A stretch of DNA of 8,018 nucleotides. It comes from Clostridia bacterium. Lineage in GTDB: Bacteria > Bacillota > DSM-521 > Neomoorellales > Neomoorellaceae. The notes under the pieces are model-generated. The model saw nothing but the letters and a program-made list of their open reading frames with translations, had not been told where the DNA came from and did not search any database. Of the stretch, positions 5,392 to 8,018 are shown piece by piece; the stretch's first letter is position 1; each line of letters starts with the position of its first letter. Location of the stretch: contig JASUSX010000089.1 of assembly GCA_030445875.1 (NCBI GenBank), forward strand, positions 1 to 8,018, read 5' to 3'. Made by a program: the position numbers and the translations under genes.

Positions 5392-6348
5392 TTGCCCTAC
5401 ATCCACCAGCCGGTCCTGCTGGCTGAAGTTTTGCACTTCCTGGACCCCCGTCCCGGAGAGGTCTTTGTCGATTGCACCGTTGGCGGCGGGGGCCACAGCG
5501 CCGCCATCCTGCCCCGGCTACTGCCGGGAGGCCGCTTAATCGGCCTGGACCGTGACGCCGCAGCCATCGAGGCCGCCGGGGAACGCCTGGCGCCCTTCGG
5601 GCTGGCGGTGGAACTGGTGCGGGCCAATTTCCGGGATCTGGCCCTGGTCCTGCGCGATCGGGGTATCGCGGCCGTCGACGGGTTGCTCTTTGACCTGGGG
5701 GTATCATCCTACCAGCTGGATAACCCGGAGCGCGGTTTCAGCTACCAGGCCGAGGCCCCCCTGGACATGCGTATGGGCCAGGAACAGGAGTTGACGGCGG
5801 CGACAGTGGTCAACACCTGGCCGGAGGAAAGGCTGGCCGAGATCATCTGGCGTTACGGGGAGGAGCGCTGGGCGAGGCGCATAGCCAGCTTTATCGCCGC
5901 GGCCCGGCAAAGGGAACCCGTAACCACTACCACCCAGCTGGTCAAGATTATTAAAGCAGCAATTCCGGCCGGGGCCAGGGGGTCCGGACATCATCCCGCC
6001 AAGCGGACCTTCCAGGCCCTCCGGATTGCCATAAATGGCGAGTTAACTGCCCTGCAGGAAGCTATGGAACAGCTGCCAGGGGTCTTAAGACCAGGCGGCA
6101 GGGTAGGAGTCATAACCTTCCATTCCCTGGAGGACAGGATCGTGAAAAGGGCTTTCCAGGGCCTCTACGGCCGGTGCACCTGCCCGCCGGGTATGCCGGT
6201 CTGTACCTGCGGCAGCCGGCGGGTCCTGGAACCGGTAACCCGCAAACCGGTGACGCCGGGCGCGGCCGAGGTCACCGCCAACCCCAGGTCCCGCAGCGCC
6301 AGGCTACGGGTGGCCCGGCGGGTTCTAAAGGAAAAGGATGGTGAATAA
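5392..6348 (+). CDS. rsmH: RsmH, 16S rRNA (cytosine-1402 N4) methyltransferase
   Basis: RsmH (formerly MraW) uses S-adenosylmethionine to methylate N4 of C1402 in 16S rRNA, tuning the ribosomal P site. The 318-residue sequence is complete: the start [14 protein letters not shown] is typical; [15 protein letters not shown] (26-40) is the SAM-binding loop; GLDRDAAAI (51-59) follows; [20 protein letters not shown] (99-118) is the family signature; [15 protein letters not shown] is the substrate-binding helical region; and [12 protein letters not shown] is the late conserved motif. A Cys-rich [13 protein letters not shown] segment near the C-terminus and the ending [14 protein letters not shown] are also usual for clostridial members. 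TTG at 5392 is preferred on its ribosome site; GTG at 5383 would give 321 residues. It is followed only three bases later by ftsL. Confidence 0.95.
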   Translation: MPYIHQPVLLAEVLHFLDPRPGEVFVDCTVGGGGHSAAILPRLLPGGRLIGLDRDAAAIEAAGERLAPFGLAVELVRANFRDLALVLRDRGIAAVDGLLFDLGVSSYQLDNPERGFSYQAEAPLDMRMGQEQELTAATVVNTWPEERLAEIIWRYGEERWARRIASFIAAARQREPVTTTTQLVKIIKAAIPAGARGSGHHPAKRTFQALRIAINGELTALQEAMEQLPGVLRPGGRVGVITFHSLEDRIVKRAFQGLYGRCTCPPGMPVCTCGSRRVLEPVTRKPVTPGAAEVTANPRSRSARLRVARRVLKEKDGE

Positions 6349-6351
6349 GCT

Positions 6352-6888
6352 ATGTTAGCAGCACCACCGCAAGAGCTGGGCTATGAAGCAACGCCGGGGC
6401 CCCAACCGGCGGGGGGAAACCCCCGCGGCCGGGCGCAGGCCCGGGGCCGGGCCAGGCGGAAGTTATTTATCCTGGGCCTAGTACTGCTGGCGATTGTTAT
6501 GGCCTTCGGGAAAACCTTCCTGGCTGTGCGGCTGGTAATAAACGGCTACGAGATGGAGGCCCTGAAACAGCAAATTAATACTTTGCAAAGGGAGAATGAA
6601 AGGCTACAATTAGAGGTGGCCCGCTTAAAAGCGCCGGAAAGGGTGGCCAGGGTAGCCACCACCCGCCTGGGGATGGTGGAGCCTGCGGAGGGACAGCTCT
6701 ATTATGTTCCGGGTAAGGCCAGCCAGCAGGTGCAGGTCGCGGCCGGCGCGACAGCCGGTCCAGGGACAGCGGCCGCAACGACAGCCGCGGCCCTCCCGGC
6801 ACCACCCCACCATTCCTGGCTGGCATCCCTTGCTGCGGCCCTGCAATCCTGGTTCGAACCAGCGCGTGTAGCCAGGGCGGGGGGTTAA
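6352..6888 (+). CDS. ftsL: FtsL-like cell division protein
   Basis: The 178-residue bitopic membrane protein has a cytoplasmic basic N-terminus (RGRAQARGRARRK, 26-37), one membrane segment (about 38-57, LFILGLVLLAIVMAFGKTFL) and a coiled-coil stretch (about 66-93, MEALKQQINTLQRENERLQL). The conserved APERVARVATTRLGMVEP (94-111) and QLYYV (115-119) follow. This is the FtsL/DivIC layout, and its place between rsmH and a class B PBP fits FtsL, which works with DivIB and DivIC to recruit and activate septal synthesis. AAGGATGGTG (6334-6343) is a reasonable ribosome site. Residues 121-178 are an unusual Ala/Thr/Pro-rich tail with a final SWLASLAAALQSWF helix, beyond the usual family length of about 110-120. 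Identity rests on topology, motif and context, since FtsL proteins are poorly conserved. Confidence 0.85.
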   Translation: MLAAPPQELGYEATPGPQPAGGNPRGRAQARGRARRKLFILGLVLLAIVMAFGKTFLAVRLVINGYEMEALKQQINTLQRENERLQLEVARLKAPERVARVATTRLGMVEPAEGQLYYVPGKASQQVQVAAGATAGPGTAAATTAAALPAPPHHSWLASLAAALQSWFEPARVARAGG

Positions 6889-6937
6889 AACTGGCAAATA
6901 GAACCGGCGGCGGGTTGCCTGGCGAGGGGCTAAGGTC

Positions 6938-8018
6938 ATGCAGACTGGCATAAACGTTCGTAAACGCCTGGCTTTTGTTTTTTTTATTTTGACCCTGGGA
7001 CTGGTAACGATTATCTTTCGACTGGCCTGGCTGCAGTTTGTTAAGGGGGGCGAGCTGCAGCAAAAGGCCCTCAATAACCGGCTCAACATGATGCCGGTGG
7101 CAGCCCAGCGGGGCGTGATCTACGATCGCAATCGCCACGAGCTGGCCATCAGTGTGGCTACCGATTATATTGGTGCCTTTCCCCCGGAAGTAAGGGATTC
7201 GGGTAAGGCGGAGGAGATAGCCGCCCGGCTGGGGGCTATCCTGGGACTGCCCCCGGATAAAGTGCAGGCCAGGATAACCCGCAATACGGGTTTTGAGTTC
7301 GTCGCGCGCCAGGTGGAGTTTGATAAAGCCCAGCAGATCAAGGAACTGGTGCAGAAAGGCAAGCTCCCGGGGATCGAAGTGGTACCAGAGAGCCGGCGTT
7401 ATTACCCCAACGGCCCCCTGGCGGCCCATGTCCTGGGGTTTGCCGGTATTGATAACCAGGGCCTGGAAGGCCTGGAGACCATGTACGACCGGGAACTGGC
7501 CGGGGAACCGGGTAAGATCGTCATAGAATTTGATGCCCTGGGCCACGAAATCCCCCGAGCCACCCACCGCTATATCCCGCCCCAGAACGGCCACAGCCTG
7601 GTCCTCACCATCGATCAAACCATTCAATATATTGCCGAGCGTGAACTGGACAAAATCATGGCCAGTCCCACCAACCCCCGCCGGGCGAATATCATTGTTA
7701 TGGACCCCAAAACGGGGGGGATACTGGCCATGGCCAGCCGGCCGGCCTTTGACCCTAACAATTTCGATAAATACCCCAGCAGCGTCTGGGGTAACCCCCT
7801 GGTCCGGGATGCCTATGAGCCGGGATCGGCCTTTAAGATCGTTACCGCTGCGGCTGCCCTGGAGGAAGGGGTGGTCAAGCCGGAGGATCGCTTTTACGAC
7901 CCCGGTTATGTCCGGGTGGGGCCAGATACTATTAATTGCTGGCTGCCGGGTGGGCATGGCAGTGAATCCTTTGTCGAAGGGGTAAAAAACTCCTGTAACC
8001 CGGTCTTTGTCCAGACAG
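6938..8018 (+). CDS. Class B penicillin-binding protein, SpoVD/FtsI family (3' truncated)
   Basis: The first 360 residues are present and the gene runs off the window. A short basic N-terminus leads to one membrane segment (about 11-30, LAFVFFILTLGLVTIIFRLA). The class B dimerisation domain follows, with AAQRGVIYDRN (55-65) and ESRRYYPNGPLAAHVLGFAG (151-170, close to the family RxYP...AAxxxG motif). The transpeptidase domain begins near 215: YEPGSAFK holds the acylated Ser297 and Lys300 (SxxK), and SCNP supplies Ser352 and Asn354 (SxN). The KTG motif and any PASTA domains lie outside the window. The enzyme cross-links peptidoglycan during septation or spore cortex synthesis. Its place after ftsL fits either FtsI/PBP2B or SpoVD, and the sequence seen does not decide. 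GAGGGG (6924-6929) lies eight bases before ATG 6938. Confidence 0.95.
   Translation, partial: MQTGINVRKRLAFVFFILTLGLVTIIFRLAWLQFVKGGELQQKALNNRLNMMPVAAQRGVIYDRNRHELAISVATDYIGAFPPEVRDSGKAEEIAARLGAILGLPPDKVQARITRNTGFEFVARQVEFDKAQQIKELVQKGKLPGIEVVPESRRYYPNGPLAAHVLGFAGIDNQGLEGLETMYDRELAGEPGKIVIEFDALGHEIPRATHRYIPPQNGHSLVLTIDQTIQYIAERELDKIMASPTNPRRANIIVMDPKTGGILAMASRPAFDPNNFDKYPSSVWGNPLVRDAYEPGSAFKIVTAAAALEEGVVKPEDRFYDPGYVRVGPDTINCWLPGGHGSESFVEGVKNSCNPVFVQT

Noticed and set aside
6575..7957. Long minus-strand frame opposite ftsL and the PBP gene
   Set aside because: It is antisense to two well-supported genes with clear motifs and has no recognisable domain of its own.

Overview
The window looks like a piece of chromosome from a GC-rich, thermophilic-type Firmicute, most like Moorella and its relatives in the Clostridia. 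This is inferred from the gene order mraZ-rsmH-ftsL-PBP at the start of the division and cell wall (dcw) cluster, strong GGAGG-type ribosome sites, frequent TTG starts, and class B PBP and MraZ proteins of Firmicute type. No database search was possible.

Left part (1-2400): an AT-rich leader with a near-consensus sigma-A promoter (115-143) drives a membrane-anchored TPR protein (167-907). A short intrinsic terminator (921-947) separates it from a convergent gene on the minus strand, a B12-binding-domain radical SAM protein of the DUF4070 type (951-2285). A 115-base divergent spacer leads to the next block.

Middle part (2401-4860): a ROK-family sugar kinase (2401-3450) is followed by a zinc-dependent methyltransferase resembling the catalytic half of cobalamin-independent methionine synthase (3682-4752), which ends at a strong intrinsic terminator (4821-4849). 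Between them, and running into the 3' end of the kinase gene, is the most unusual object in the window. It is a roughly 257-base segment bounded by perfect 17-base inverted repeats (3406-3422 and 3646-3662), with many nested complementary helices and repeated short motifs. It reads as a large structured RNA or a small RNA-encoding mobile element. Its right arm can also pair locally or with the ribosome site of the methyltransferase gene, so it could act as a switch.

Right part (4860-8018): five GTGG direct repeats spaced 10-11 bases apart lie just upstream of mraZ and match the autoregulatory MraZ operator. The cluster then runs mraZ (4949-5380), rsmH (5392-6348), ftsL (6352-6888) and a class B penicillin-binding protein of the SpoVD/FtsI family (6938 to the window end, truncated). 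These genes are tightly spaced and probably cotranscribed. They make the operon regulator, the 16S rRNA methyltransferase, a divisome scaffold protein and a septal or spore peptidoglycan transpeptidase.
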